This document shows positions 27,721 to 36,406 of a DNA stretch of 64,000 nucleotides, piece after piece. The stretch is from CAMQVM01 sp044433365. Lineage in GTDB: Bacteria; Bacteroidota; Bacteroidia; Bacteroidales; Rikenellaceae. The notes under the pieces are model-generated. The model saw nothing but the letters and a program-made list of their open reading frames with translations, did no database searches and was not told the DNA's origin. The translations under genes and the position numbers were made by a program. The stretch is from NCBI GenBank assembly GCA_044433365.1, contig JAWXTR010000003.1, positions 1 to 64,000 on the forward strand, read 5' to 3'. Numbering within the stretch: position 1 is the stretch's first letter; each line of letters begins with the position of its first letter.

Positions 27721-29520
27721 ATGCAGAAATTAAGAAACATCGCAATTATTGCGCACGTTGACCACGGTAAAACTACATTGGTCGATAAGATGATCTTACA
27801 GGGAAAACTGTTAAGAGATGCTGAGAAAAAAGAGGATTTAATTCTTGATAACAACGACTTAGAGCGTGAAAGAGGTATCACCATTCTTGCTAAGAATGTA
27901 TCGGTAAAATATAAGGATTATAAAATCAATATTATCGACACTCCAGGTCACTCCGACTTTGGTGGAGAGGTTGAGCGTGTGCTTAATATGGCTGATGGTG
28001 TTCTGCTACTAGTAGATGCTTTCGAGGGTGCTATGCCTCAAACTCGTTTTGTGCTTCAAAAAGCTCTATCTTTAGGCAAAAAACCTATCGTAGTGGTTAA
28101 TAAAGTCGACAAACAAAACTGCCGCCCAGACCAAGTGCATGAAGAGGTTTTCGACCTTATGTTTGCACTTGATGCTACAGAAGAGCAGCTTGATTTTACA
28201 ACTATCTATGGTAGTGCTAAAAATGGTTGGATGTCGACTGACTGGAAAGAGCCTAAAGAGGATATTTGCGATCTATTAGATGCAATTATTGATGATATAC
28301 CAGAGCCAGAAGTTGCTGAGGGTACTCCTCAAATGCTTATCTCTTCGCTTGAATACTCTTCTTATGTTGGTCGTGTTGCAATTGGTAAATTAACTCGTGG
28401 TACGCTTTCTGCTAACCAACCTGTTACGCTTTGCAAACGTGATGGTGAAACTTTTATTAAAAGTCGTATTAAAGAGCTTATGCTTTTTGATGGTCTTGGT
28501 AAAGAGAAAGTCGAAACAGTTAATTGTGGTGAGCTTTGTGCTGTTGTGGGTGTTGAAGGCTTTGAAATTGGCGATACAATTGCCGATTTTGAAAATCCAG
28601 AGGCTCTACCTCCTATCGCAATCGACGAACCTACAATGAGTATGCTATTTACAATCAACGACTCGCCTTTTTATGGTCGTGAGGGTAAATTTGTAACTTC
28701 TCGTCACATCCGTGAGCGTCTTGAGCGTGAGCTTGAGAAAAATCTTGCTCTACGTGTTCAACCAGGTGAAACAGCCGACTCATTTATTGTTTATGGTCGT
28801 GGTGTACTCCATTTAAGTGTGCTTATCGAGACTATGCGTCGTGAGGGTTATGAACTTCAAGTTGGTCAGCCTCGTGTAATCTTTAAAGAGATTGATGGCA
28901 AGCGTTGTGAGCCAATCGAAGAGCTAACAATCGACATTCCTGAGGATTTCGCTGGTCGTGCTATCGAGCTTGTTACTAAACGTAAAGGTCAAATGATTTC
29001 GATGGATAGCAACGAAGAGGGTCGTAATCGTCTTATCTTTGATATTCCTTCTCGTGGTATTATCGGACTTCGTAGCAACCTACTTACTGCAACTGCTGGT
29101 GAGGCTGTAATGGCGCACCGTTTGAAAGGTTATGAGCCTTATAAAGGCGATTTCGAAATTCGTCAAAACGGTTCGCTTATTGCAATGGAGACAGGTAGTG
29201 CTTATGCTTATGCTATCAACAAACTTCAAGATAGAGGTAAATTCTTTACTGCTCCTGGCGATGAAATCTATTGCGGACAGGTTGTAGGCGAAAATACACG
29301 TCCTGAAGATATCGTTGTAAACCTTACAAAGAGTAAAAAACTTACAAATATGCGTGCTAGTGGCTCGGACGATAAAACATCTATCGCTCCTCCAATTATC
29401 TTCTCATTAGAAGAGGCACTTGAGTATATACAAGGTGATGAGTATGTAGAACTTACTCCAAAATCTATCCGTCTACGTAAAATTTACCTTGACGAGGTAG
29501 AACGTAAACGTCGTAGTTAA
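27721..29520 (+). CDS. typA: translational GTPase TypA/BipA
   Basis: Ribosome-binding GTPase of 599 residues that assists 50S assembly and stress or low-temperature growth. G1 is AHVDHGKTTL (about 11-20), G3 is DTPGHSDFGGEVE and G4 is NKVDK. EF-G-like domains II, III and V and the TypA-specific C-terminal domain are complete. The last 62 codons are duplicated exactly 3,122 bases downstream, on the far side of a restriction-modification cassette. Confidence 0.97.
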   Translation: MQKLRNIAIIAHVDHGKTTLVDKMILQGKLLRDAEKKEDLILDNNDLERERGITILAKNVSVKYKDYKINIIDTPGHSDFGGEVERVLNMADGVLLLVDAFEGAMPQTRFVLQKALSLGKKPIVVVNKVDKQNCRPDQVHEEVFDLMFALDATEEQLDFTTIYGSAKNGWMSTDWKEPKEDICDLLDAIIDDIPEPEVAEGTPQMLISSLEYSSYVGRVAIGKLTRGTLSANQPVTLCKRDGETFIKSRIKELMLFDGLGKEKVETVNCGELCAVVGVEGFEIGDTIADFENPEALPPIAIDEPTMSMLFTINDSPFYGREGKFVTSRHIRERLERELEKNLALRVQPGETADSFIVYGRGVLHLSVLIETMRREGYELQVGQPRVIFKEIDGKRCEPIEELTIDIPEDFAGRAIELVTKRKGQMISMDSNEEGRNRLIFDIPSRGIIGLRSNLLTATAGEAVMAHRLKGYEPYKGDFEIRQNGSLIAMETGSAYAYAINKLQDRGKFFTAPGDEIYCGQVVGENTRPEDIVVNLTKSKKLTNMRASGSDDKTSIAPPIIFSLEEALEYIQGDEYVELTPKSIRLRKIYLDEVERKRRS

Positions 29521-29541
29521 TCAATCGGGTTTGGATTAATT
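29334..29541 (+). repeat. 208-bp direct repeat, left copy (typA 3' end)
   Basis: Identical base for base to 32456-32663, by direct reading at an offset of 3,122. It covers the last 62 codons of typA, the stop and 21 bases beyond. Identity breaks abruptly on both sides (G versus T on the left, G versus A on the right). This suggests target duplication on insertion of the cassette lying between. Confidence 0.95.
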
Positions 29542-29552
29542 GTAAATATAAA

Positions 29553-29585
29553 AGAGGGCAACCCAAAATGGATTGCCCTCTTTTT
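29553..29585 (+). terminator. terminator just inside the left edge of the restriction-modification cassette
   Basis: GAGGGCAA / TTGCCCTC stem followed by TTTTT. It serves typA now. Because it lies outside the duplicated 208 bp, it probably arrived with the cassette. Confidence 0.8.
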
Positions 29586-29855
29586 GAAAAGATACAGCAA
29601 TAAGTATCATATCTAAATAAAACATAGCACATTAGTAAACTTATATATACTGGTTATAAGGCTAAAAATAGGAAATAGCCTATAACACCACTTTTTGAGA
29701 AAGAATACTACCCTGTATGTAGTGAGAAATGTAATCCGTTTCTACTCTACATTACGAAATATTCATATAGATAATAAACTCTTTGAATATTATAATAGAA
29801 ATGTTTTTTGCTAATTTTGCAGATAGAAAAAATAATAACGTAATAGTAGACCGAT
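29586..29855. promoter_or_regulatory. leader and promoter region of the restriction-modification operon
   Basis: About 270 AT-rich bases with no ORF of interest. TAATTTTG at 29812-29819 (36 bases before the methylase ATG) fits the -7 consensus. A TTTG at 29782 is 26 bases upstream, longer than the usual 19. No controller-protein gene and no obvious C-box is seen. Confidence 0.45.
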
Positions 29856-30731
29856 ATGAAACCGTTAATCAAATATAGAGGAGGAAAATCAAAGGAGATT
29901 CCTCATATAATACAGCATATTCCAAAATATAGTGGACGGTACATCGAACCATTCTTTGGCGGTGGAGCTTTATATTTTCACTTAAAACCCCAAAGAGCAA
30001 TAATCAATGATATTAATTCAAAATTGATTGAGTTTTATAATGGAGTTAAATTTAATTATCCTGCTTTGCGCAAAGAACTTGATGAGATTGAAAAGATTTA
30101 TACGGAAAATCGGAGACTTTTTGATTTTTTAAAGGCACAAACACCAAACGAGCGGGTTGAGGATAAAAACGAAGATTTGTATTATGAACTTCGTACTATG
30201 TTTAATAATACAGTAGAAAAGAGATATTCAGATGCTTTACTTTACTTCTTCATTAATAAAACAGCATATTCGGGTATGATACGTTATAATGCAAAAGGAG
30301 ATTTTAATGTTCCTTTCGGGCGATATAAAAATTTAAACACCTCGCTTGTAACCTTACAACATAGTAAACTTTTAGAACATACAGATATCTTTAATGCAGA
30401 CTATAAAGTTATTTTTGATATGGCAGAAAATGACGATTTTATGTTTTTAGATCCGCCTTATGATTGTGTTTTTTCTGATTATGGAAATAAAGAATATAAA
30501 GATGGATTTAATGACACAAACCACACGGTACTTGCAGATGATTTTAGAAATTTAAAATGTAAAGCATTGCTTGTTATCGGACGTACTCCTTTAACAGAAA
30601 AACTATATGGGGATATGATAATTGCCGAGTACGCAAAAACGTATGCAGTAAATATACGAAATAGGTTTAAGTCGGCAACCTCTCATATTTTAGTTGCTAA
30701 TTATCAAACGGATATAAATAATCTCTTTTAA
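29856..30731 (+). CDS. Dam-class (D12) DNA N6-adenine methyltransferase
   Basis: Modification enzyme of 291 residues that transfers a methyl group from S-adenosylmethionine to adenine. The order of motifs is class alpha: KYRGGKSK at 6-13, the AdoMet motif EPFFGGGAL (31-39), a target-recognition region (about 60-150), then the catalytic DPPYD at 199-203. Length and motifs match Dam/DpnM-type enzymes, which usually methylate GATC. Some relatives have other targets, so GATC is an inference. It is followed after 10 bases by the AlwI-type nuclease. Codon usage is more AT-rich than in typA. Confidence 0.93.
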   Translation: MKPLIKYRGGKSKEIPHIIQHIPKYSGRYIEPFFGGGALYFHLKPQRAIINDINSKLIEFYNGVKFNYPALRKELDEIEKIYTENRRLFDFLKAQTPNERVEDKNEDLYYELRTMFNNTVEKRYSDALLYFFINKTAYSGMIRYNAKGDFNVPFGRYKNLNTSLVTLQHSKLLEHTDIFNADYKVIFDMAENDDFMFLDPPYDCVFSDYGNKEYKDGFNDTNHTVLADDFRNLKCKALLVIGRTPLTEKLYGDMIIAEYAKTYAVNIRNRFKSATSHILVANYQTDINNLF

Positions 30732-30741
30732 TTAAAAAAAT

Positions 30742-32427
30742 ATGGCAAGAATAGATAGCAAAGTTATTTTTATAACTACCTCTCCAAGAACTCCATCTAA
30801 AATGGTGCCTGAAATAGAATTGCTAAACTCTCATTTTGTTGGACAAGTTTGGAATAATGCGTCACAAATAGCATTTATAGATTTATTAAAAGATGAGAAT
30901 TTTTTCAATGGGGAAGGTGCTAATGACCCTGCGTTTAGTGCAAGAGATAGAATAAATCGAGCTCCTAAAGCATTAGGTTTTATTAATCTATCTCCTACTA
31001 TTAGTCTTACACCAGCAGGAGAAGAGTTAATACACTCTCGCAGAAAAGAAGAAGTGTTTTTGCGACAACTTTTAAAATTTCAAATACCCTCACCTTTCCA
31101 TAAACCAAGTGAGAAAGCAGCTGACTTTTGGGTAAAACCCTATCTGGAACTATTTCGTCTTATTCGTCATTTTGGGTCATTAAAATTTGATGAACTAATG
31201 ATTTTTGGCTTACAATTAGTCAATTATCGACAATTCAACACTATCATCTACAAGATAGAGCAATTTAGAATAGCAAAAGTGCAAAATCAAGGCAGCTATA
31301 AAATTTTTAAAGGCAAGTATCTGAAAAGAGAGTTACAAGAGATTTACCAAGATGATATTTCAGCTGGAGAAACCAATACACGCGAAAGTCGTAATACTTC
31401 CGTAGATGAATTTATAAAAACAAAAGCACGTAATATGCGAGATTATGCAGATGCTTGTATTCGTTATTTACGTGCAACAGGAATGATAAACATTTCACAT
31501 ATAGGAAAAACACTTTCTATCGTTCCAGAGAAACTTCCAGAAGTAGATTATTTTCTGAAATACTCAGATAGAGACCCTTGTTTTGTAAACGACCAAACAA
31601 ATTATTCAAACTATTTAGGTAATTCACAACTGCCTGTATTGCTTACAGACAACAGAGATTTATTATTTGAAAAGTTACAAACAGAATTTAGAGACTTAGA
31701 AATTTCGGTAGATGCAACATTGACAGAATTAAAAGATCTTTTCAACGAAGAAACTTCTAATCGTAAAGCAAGGTTGATAGAGAATCAAATATCAGAAATA
31801 AAAGATTATAAAATATACGAAGATATTCAGAATACGTTTGCACAAATAAATGATAATTCATTGTATGATGCTCCGCTTATGCTTGAATGGAATACGTGGC
31901 GAGCAATGACAATGCTTGATGGTGGAAACATAAATGCCAATTTAAAGTTTGACGATTTTGGTAAACCAATGTCTACTGCACAAGGAAATATGGCTGATAT
32001 TATTTGTGATTATGGCGATTTCGGACTTTCTGTTGAGGTTACAATGTCATCAGGACAACGCCAATACGAAATGGAGGGCGAACCTGTTACACGCCATCTT
32101 GCCAAACTAAAAAAAGCAATAAATAAACCTACATTTTGCTTATTTATTGCTCCAACAATCAACGAGGCTTGTATTGCTCATTTCTACGCATTACATAAAA
32201 TGAATATATCATACTACGGAGGGAAATCAACAATTGTTCCGTTACCGCTAACTATTTTTCAAAAAATGGTAGAAGATTCATATAAAGCAAATTATACGCC
32301 TCAATCGCAGCATGTAAAACGATTTTTTGAACGTTCAAATGAACTGGTTAAAACGTGCGAGAACGAACAACAATGGTATGATCAAATTACTACGGAAGCA
32401 TTAAATTGGTTAGAATGTAATTATTAG
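30742..32427 (+). CDS. AlwI/BspD6I-family type IIS restriction endonuclease
   Basis: Restriction partner of the upstream methylase; 561 residues. It matches my recollection of the AlwI, PleI, MlyI and N.BstNBI/BspD6I group. The N-terminal recognition part has SPRTPSKMVPEIELL and FSARDRINRAPKALGF. The C-terminal cleavage domain has Asp419 (NMADII), Glu432 (SVEVT), Glu445 and His452 (MEGEPVTRH) with exactly the spacing of the BspD6I active site (D-13-E-13-E-7-H). AlwI cuts near GGATC, and other members use GAGTC. Predicted target GGATC is an inference from the Dam-class partner. The coding sequence appears intact. Confidence 0.92.
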   Translation: MARIDSKVIFITTSPRTPSKMVPEIELLNSHFVGQVWNNASQIAFIDLLKDENFFNGEGANDPAFSARDRINRAPKALGFINLSPTISLTPAGEELIHSRRKEEVFLRQLLKFQIPSPFHKPSEKAADFWVKPYLELFRLIRHFGSLKFDELMIFGLQLVNYRQFNTIIYKIEQFRIAKVQNQGSYKIFKGKYLKRELQEIYQDDISAGETNTRESRNTSVDEFIKTKARNMRDYADACIRYLRATGMINISHIGKTLSIVPEKLPEVDYFLKYSDRDPCFVNDQTNYSNYLGNSQLPVLLTDNRDLLFEKLQTEFRDLEISVDATLTELKDLFNEETSNRKARLIENQISEIKDYKIYEDIQNTFAQINDNSLYDAPLMLEWNTWRAMTMLDGGNINANLKFDDFGKPMSTAQGNMADIICDYGDFGLSVEVTMSSGQRQYEMEGEPVTRHLAKLKKAINKPTFCLFIAPTINEACIAHFYALHKMNISYYGGKSTIVPLPLTIFQKMVEDSYKANYTPQSQHVKRFFERSNELVKTCENEQQWYDQITTEALNWLECNY

Positions 32428-32455
32428 ATGTATGTAAACGCTTATCTATATTTGT

Positions 32456-32663
32456 TAAAAAACTTACAAATATGCGTGCTAGTGGCTCGGACGATAAAAC
32501 ATCTATCGCTCCTCCAATTATCTTCTCATTAGAAGAGGCACTTGAGTATATACAAGGTGATGAGTATGTAGAACTTACTCCAAAATCTATCCGTCTACGT
32601 AAAATTTACCTTGACGAGGTAGAACGTAAACGTCGTAGTTAATCAATCGGGTTTGGATTAATT
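32456..32663 (+). pseudogene. 208-bp direct repeat, right copy (typA 3' fragment)
   Basis: Exact copy of 29334-29541, encoding the last 62 codons of TypA (KKLTNMRASGSDDK ... EVERKRRS) and its stop. It is not in frame with the preceding nuclease gene and lacks a start, so it is a non-functional fragment. It marks the right junction of the inserted cassette (29542-32455, about 2.9 kb). Confidence 0.93.
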
Positions 32664-32666
32664 ATA

Positions 32667-32710
32667 AACAACAGATGAGGATGACTATGTCATCCTCATC
32701 TGTTGTTTTT
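32667..32710 (+). terminator. strong terminator, probably the ancestral typA terminator
   Basis: AACAACAGATGAGGATGA pairs perfectly with TCATCCTCATCTGTTGTT around a CTATG-type loop, followed by T residues. It lies immediately after the right repeat copy, where the original typA downstream flank is expected. Confidence 0.85.
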
Positions 32711-32721
32711 AAGTGGCAGCA

Positions 32722-32860
32722 GTAGAGACGATAGGTCTATCGTCTGTAATCTAACGTAAGCAAATTATAAATTATGAATTATAAATTGTAAATTATGAAT
32801 TATGAATTATGAATTATTCTAAGTTCGATTACAGATGTTGGACCCAACATCTCTACGGGG
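32722..32860. repeat. two palindromes with AT-rich repeat between them
   Basis: GTAGAGACG-ATAGGTCTAT-CGTCTgTAat at 32722-32748 and CAGATG-TTGGACCCAA-CATCTCTAC at 32829-32855. AAATTATGAATTATAAATT units lie between. Two different centres occur within 100 bases. Confidence 0.75.
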
Positions 32861-33094
32861 TGTGTCACACTAATTAAATTAAAAAAAAATATTGCAATAT
32901 CCAATTTTTTTGTATCTTTGGAGGGTAAGCTGCTAATATTTAATATTTTAGAATTAATAAATTTACATTATTTTTTATAGTTATTGATATATTATAATTT
33001 AAAATATTGTATTTCATTTACAAAATGAAACTTTTTTGTTTAAAAAATAATCAAAGGGAATTTTAATAATATCTTTCCCGAAAAACAAATTTAT
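32861..33094 (+). promoter_or_regulatory. promoter and long leader of the AspT/YidE-type transporter gene
   Basis: TATCTTTG at 32913-32920, with ATTG 18 bases upstream, is a plausible promoter. It implies a leader of about 165 bases that is very AT-rich (ATTTAATATTTTAGAATT and similar). No recognised riboswitch or small ORF is seen. Confidence 0.45.
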
Positions 33095-34753
33095 ATGGAT
33101 TTTTTATACGATTTACTATTCAAAACTTCCGTTGTTCAGTCTATTTTAGTTATTGCATTGACAATATCTTTAGGATTGGTTTTTGGAAGAATTAAAGTGA
33201 AGGGCGTTTCTTTAGGAATCGCATGGGTGCTGTTTGTGGGTCTTTTCCTATCTCATTTAGGAATGGTTATTAACCCTGAGGTTGAACACTTTGTAAAAGA
33301 GTTTGGTTTAATCCTTTTTGTCTACTCTATTGGGCTTCAAGTTGGGCCTGGATTTTTTGCTTCGCTTAAAAAGGGAGGCTTGTCGCTAAATCTAATGGCG
33401 GCTTCGATTATTCTGCTGGGTTGTATTACAACCTACGTCTTATACCTAATTACAGGTTTAGATTTCGAGCAGATGATTGGTATCTATACTGGTGCTATCA
33501 CAAATACCCCTGCCTTAGGTGCTGCTCAGCAAACCTATAGGGATATTACCGGTGACGATGGTAGTTTCTTAACTTTAGGTTATGCTGCTGCATATCCACT
33601 TGGTGTAATTGGTATTATCTTCTCTATGATTGCTGCAAAATCTATCTTTTCACGTTTTTTTGGAACTAAAGCAGTTGCAGCTGAGAAAAAGGGCAGTGGA
33701 GTGGTACATATAGATGTTAAGGTTACAAACCATGGTATAGAGGGACGTACTGTAGAGGATGTTTCGCATCTTATCAACCGTGATTTTGTGATATCTCGTA
33801 TTGTAAACTCTGCATCGCAAATCGATATTGCTAAGCAGTCGACTGTGCTTAGAGATGGTGATATTTTACGTATCGTTACGCAAATTGATTGCGTCGACTC
33901 TATCGTTGCAACTATCGGTGAGCAGGTCTACACTTTCCAAGATAGCGACCACTCACTAGAATCTAACCTTATCAGCCGTAGAATCGTCGTTACACGCCCA
34001 GAACATAATGGTAAGCGTATTTGTGAACTAAATATACGTGCTGTATATGGTGTAAATATCACTCGTATTTACCGTGCAGGTATCGAACTACTTGCAACTG
34101 GCGACCTTAAGCTTCAACTTGGTGATAGAGTAAAAGTTGTAGGTAGCGAAGAGAATGTAAATAAGGCTTCGGAGATATTGGGTAACTCTGTTAAACAGCT
34201 CGACCATCCAAATTTATTCCCTATCTTTATCGGTATCTTTTTAGGTATCATTTTAGGTTCAATTCCGTTCTATGTTCCAGGTATGCCACAAGCTATTAAG
34301 CTTGGTTTGGCAGGAGGGCCGCTAATTGTTGCTATCTTAGTATCTCGTTTTGGTCCAACTTATAAGTTGGTGACCTATACCACAAATAGTGCAAATATGA
34401 TGATACGTGAGATTGGGGTTCTTCTATTTCTTGCCTCAGTAAGTTTGGGTGCAGGTGCAAATTTTGTTGAAACAATTGTTAATGGTGGTTATATGTGGGT
34501 GCTTTATGGTGTAATTATCACCATTTTACCTCTTCTTATTGTGTCGTTTGTAGGTATTAAGTTCTTAAAAATTGATAGTGAAACTATGATGGGCTTAATG
34601 GCAGGAAGTACAACCGACCCACCAGCTCTAGCTTATGCAAATAGCATCGCTTCAAACGATAGAGCATCAGTAGCCTACGCTACAGTATATCCGCTAACGA
34701 TGTTTTTAAGGGTTCTTTCGGGTCAGATTATGATTTTGATAGCCCTTAGCTAG
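33095..34753 (+). CDS. AspT/YidE/YbjL-type putative transporter with two RCK_C domains
   Basis: Inner-membrane protein of 552 residues. Two AspT/YidE/YbjL antiporter repeats (about residues 10-185 and 370-550) flank two TrkA-C (RCK_C) regulatory domains in the middle (about 205-280 and 290-370). The repeat signature GAITNTPALGAAQ near 145 is echoed by GSTTDPPALAYAN near 505. Members exchange aspartate/alanine or other dicarboxylates, or are uncharacterised. No decarboxylase gene is nearby, so the substrate cannot be told. Confidence 0.87.
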   Translation: MDFLYDLLFKTSVVQSILVIALTISLGLVFGRIKVKGVSLGIAWVLFVGLFLSHLGMVINPEVEHFVKEFGLILFVYSIGLQVGPGFFASLKKGGLSLNLMAASIILLGCITTYVLYLITGLDFEQMIGIYTGAITNTPALGAAQQTYRDITGDDGSFLTLGYAAAYPLGVIGIIFSMIAAKSIFSRFFGTKAVAAEKKGSGVVHIDVKVTNHGIEGRTVEDVSHLINRDFVISRIVNSASQIDIAKQSTVLRDGDILRIVTQIDCVDSIVATIGEQVYTFQDSDHSLESNLISRRIVVTRPEHNGKRICELNIRAVYGVNITRIYRAGIELLATGDLKLQLGDRVKVVGSEENVNKASEILGNSVKQLDHPNLFPIFIGIFLGIILGSIPFYVPGMPQAIKLGLAGGPLIVAILVSRFGPTYKLVTYTTNSANMMIREIGVLLFLASVSLGAGANFVETIVNGGYMWVLYGVIITILPLLIVSFVGIKFLKIDSETMMGLMAGSTTDPPALAYANSIASNDRASVAYATVYPLTMFLRVLSGQIMILIALS

Positions 34754-35342
34754 GACCTAGAAACTTTTGGTTAAAACCAAAAAAACATTATGAATTATGA
34801 ATTACTGCCGTGTTCGATTACAGACGATAGACCTATCGTCTCTACGGAGCGGAAAACAATTTATAATTCATGCTAATAAAGGTTTGAAATTTTAAGCTAT
34901 TTTTTTGGATTTTTCTCAAAAACTGTTTCCGCACACAGCAGTAGAGACGTAGCCCTGCTACGTCTAAAATCGAATTTTGCAAAGCAAAATGAGCTTACAT
35001 AGCAATCAAAATTGAATTTGCCAAGCCAAATCCAAACTTAGACGTAGCAGGGCTACGTCTCTACAGCCGAGCCACAAATTGTAATTTTTAACAACAGATT
35101 TTGAGAATGAGCCATTTTTCTACTTTAATTAAGAATATGGCAATAATTGTTTTACACTACTTAGTCAAAAAACAACTATATTTTTGATGCTTTTTTAGAA
35201 AAAGCACACCCAAAGAATTGACAAAAATTGGTCGCTTTCACTCACGGCTTCGCTCCGCTTGCAAAAAGAGGAAGAAGGTTCTTCAAACCTTTATTGGCAT
35301 AATTTATAATTCATAATTCATAATTTATAATATATAATTAAA
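34754..35342. repeat. gene-free region of nested repeat elements
   Basis: In order: AT-rich repeat and palindrome at 34818-34845; left end of an AATAAAGGTTTGAAA element at 34872. Next comes an ISL3-end MITE at 34908-35113 with palindromes at 34941-34965 and 35039-35064. Then follow a truncated right end of the 167-bp element (35129-35163) and the rest of the AATAAAGG element, including GGCTTCGCTCCGCTTGC. Its right end CAAACCTTTATTGGCA is at 35284-35299, and AT-rich units run to the next ATG. The arrangement looks like repeated insertion into one target. Confidence 0.75.
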
Positions 35343-36368
35343 ATGAAGTCCTACAAAAAATATTACATACTCCTAACTATCTTAGTTGTGCTACTGTTTG
35401 CTGCAAATGTTTTCTTTGGGGCGATAAATATCCCTTTTAGCTCTGTTTTGGATGTAATTTTGGGTAGAAGTGAGCAGATGTCGACCGAGAGTATTATAAT
35501 CTTAAATTCTCGTATTCCACAAACTATTACTGCGCTTTTTGCAGGAGTTGCACTAGCTATAAGCGGCTTAATGTTGCAGACTCTTTTCTCAAACGCACTA
35601 GCATCGCCCTCGATTATGGGTATAAGCTCTGGGGCAAGTATGGGAGTGGCAATTGTAACACTGTTTTTGGGTGGTAATATCGCCTCATTTGGTATTGGAG
35701 GACAACTAGCGATTATGGCTGCTTCGCTTATAGGGGCACTGTTGGTGCTGTTTGCTATACTTTTCTTCTCTTTAAAGGTTCGAAATACGGTGATGTTGTT
35801 AATTATTGGTATAATGGTGGGTTATGTGGCAAGTTCGGTGGTTTCTCTGCTTACCTACCTAAGTACTACTGAGGGAGTCTACACCTTTGTAATGTGGGGA
35901 ATGGGCGATTTTTCGTCGGTTTCATCCTCAAATCTGGGCTATTTTACCTGCTCTATATTGGTGGCAATAATTATTGCTTTTTTGACTGTAAAGCCGCTAA
36001 ATGGGCTACTGTTAGGTGAGAGTTATTGTGAAAATTTGGGGATAAACATAAAAAAGGCACGTATTACAATTCTATTTTCAACAGGTATATTAACAGCAGT
36101 GGTAACAGCTTTCTGCGGACCAATCTCGTTTATCGGCTTGGTCGCTCCGCATATAGCACGCCTACTAATTGGAAGCTCCGACCATCGTGCATTACTTCCA
36201 ACTACTGCTTTAATTGGTGGAATCACCACGCTACTTTGTAATCTTCTATCTACAACTGCGGGCGGTGGATTAATTATTCCGCTAAATGTAATCACACCTT
36301 GCTTAGGTGCACCAATTATCATATATGTTATTGTAAATAGAGATAAGATTCCTTATTTTAGTAATTAG
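35343..36368 (+). CDS. FecCD-family iron-siderophore/cobalamin ABC transporter permease
   Basis: Inner-membrane permease of 341 residues with 9-10 spans. Typical BtuC/FecD signatures are PQTITALFAGVALAISGLMLQ (about 59-79), the NALASPSIMGISSGASMG loop (about 85-102) and, near the C-terminus, CGPISFIGLVAPHIARLL. It stands alone: no substrate-binding protein, ATPase or TonB receptor gene is adjacent, which is unusual because these genes normally form one operon. Substrate (haem, B12 or siderophore) unknown. Confidence 0.9.
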   Translation: MKSYKKYYILLTILVVLLFAANVFFGAINIPFSSVLDVILGRSEQMSTESIIILNSRIPQTITALFAGVALAISGLMLQTLFSNALASPSIMGISSGASMGVAIVTLFLGGNIASFGIGGQLAIMAASLIGALLVLFAILFFSLKVRNTVMLLIIGIMVGYVASSVVSLLTYLSTTEGVYTFVMWGMGDFSSVSSSNLGYFTCSILVAIIIAFLTVKPLNGLLLGESYCENLGINIKKARITILFSTGILTAVVTAFCGPISFIGLVAPHIARLLIGSSDHRALLPTTALIGGITTLLCNLLSTTAGGGLIIPLNVITPCLGAPIIIYVIVNRDKIPYFSN

Positions 36369-36401
36369 ACAAATCCGCAAAACCTTTTTTTGCGGATTTG
36401 C
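36369..36401. terminator. bidirectional terminator between the permease gene and rmuC
   Basis: CAAATCCGCAAAA / TTTTTGCGGATTTG stem between two convergent stop codons; A/T runs serve both strands. Confidence 0.85.
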
Positions 36402-36406
36402 TTATC

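Noticed and set aside
29586..29855. Controller (C) protein gene upstream of the methylase
   Set aside because: No helix-turn-helix ORF of 60-100 codons exists on either strand in this interval.
32861..33094. Riboswitch in the long leader of the AspT/YidE-type gene
   Set aside because: The leader is almost pure A/T with no conserved paired elements that I recognise; no ligand-linked class fits.
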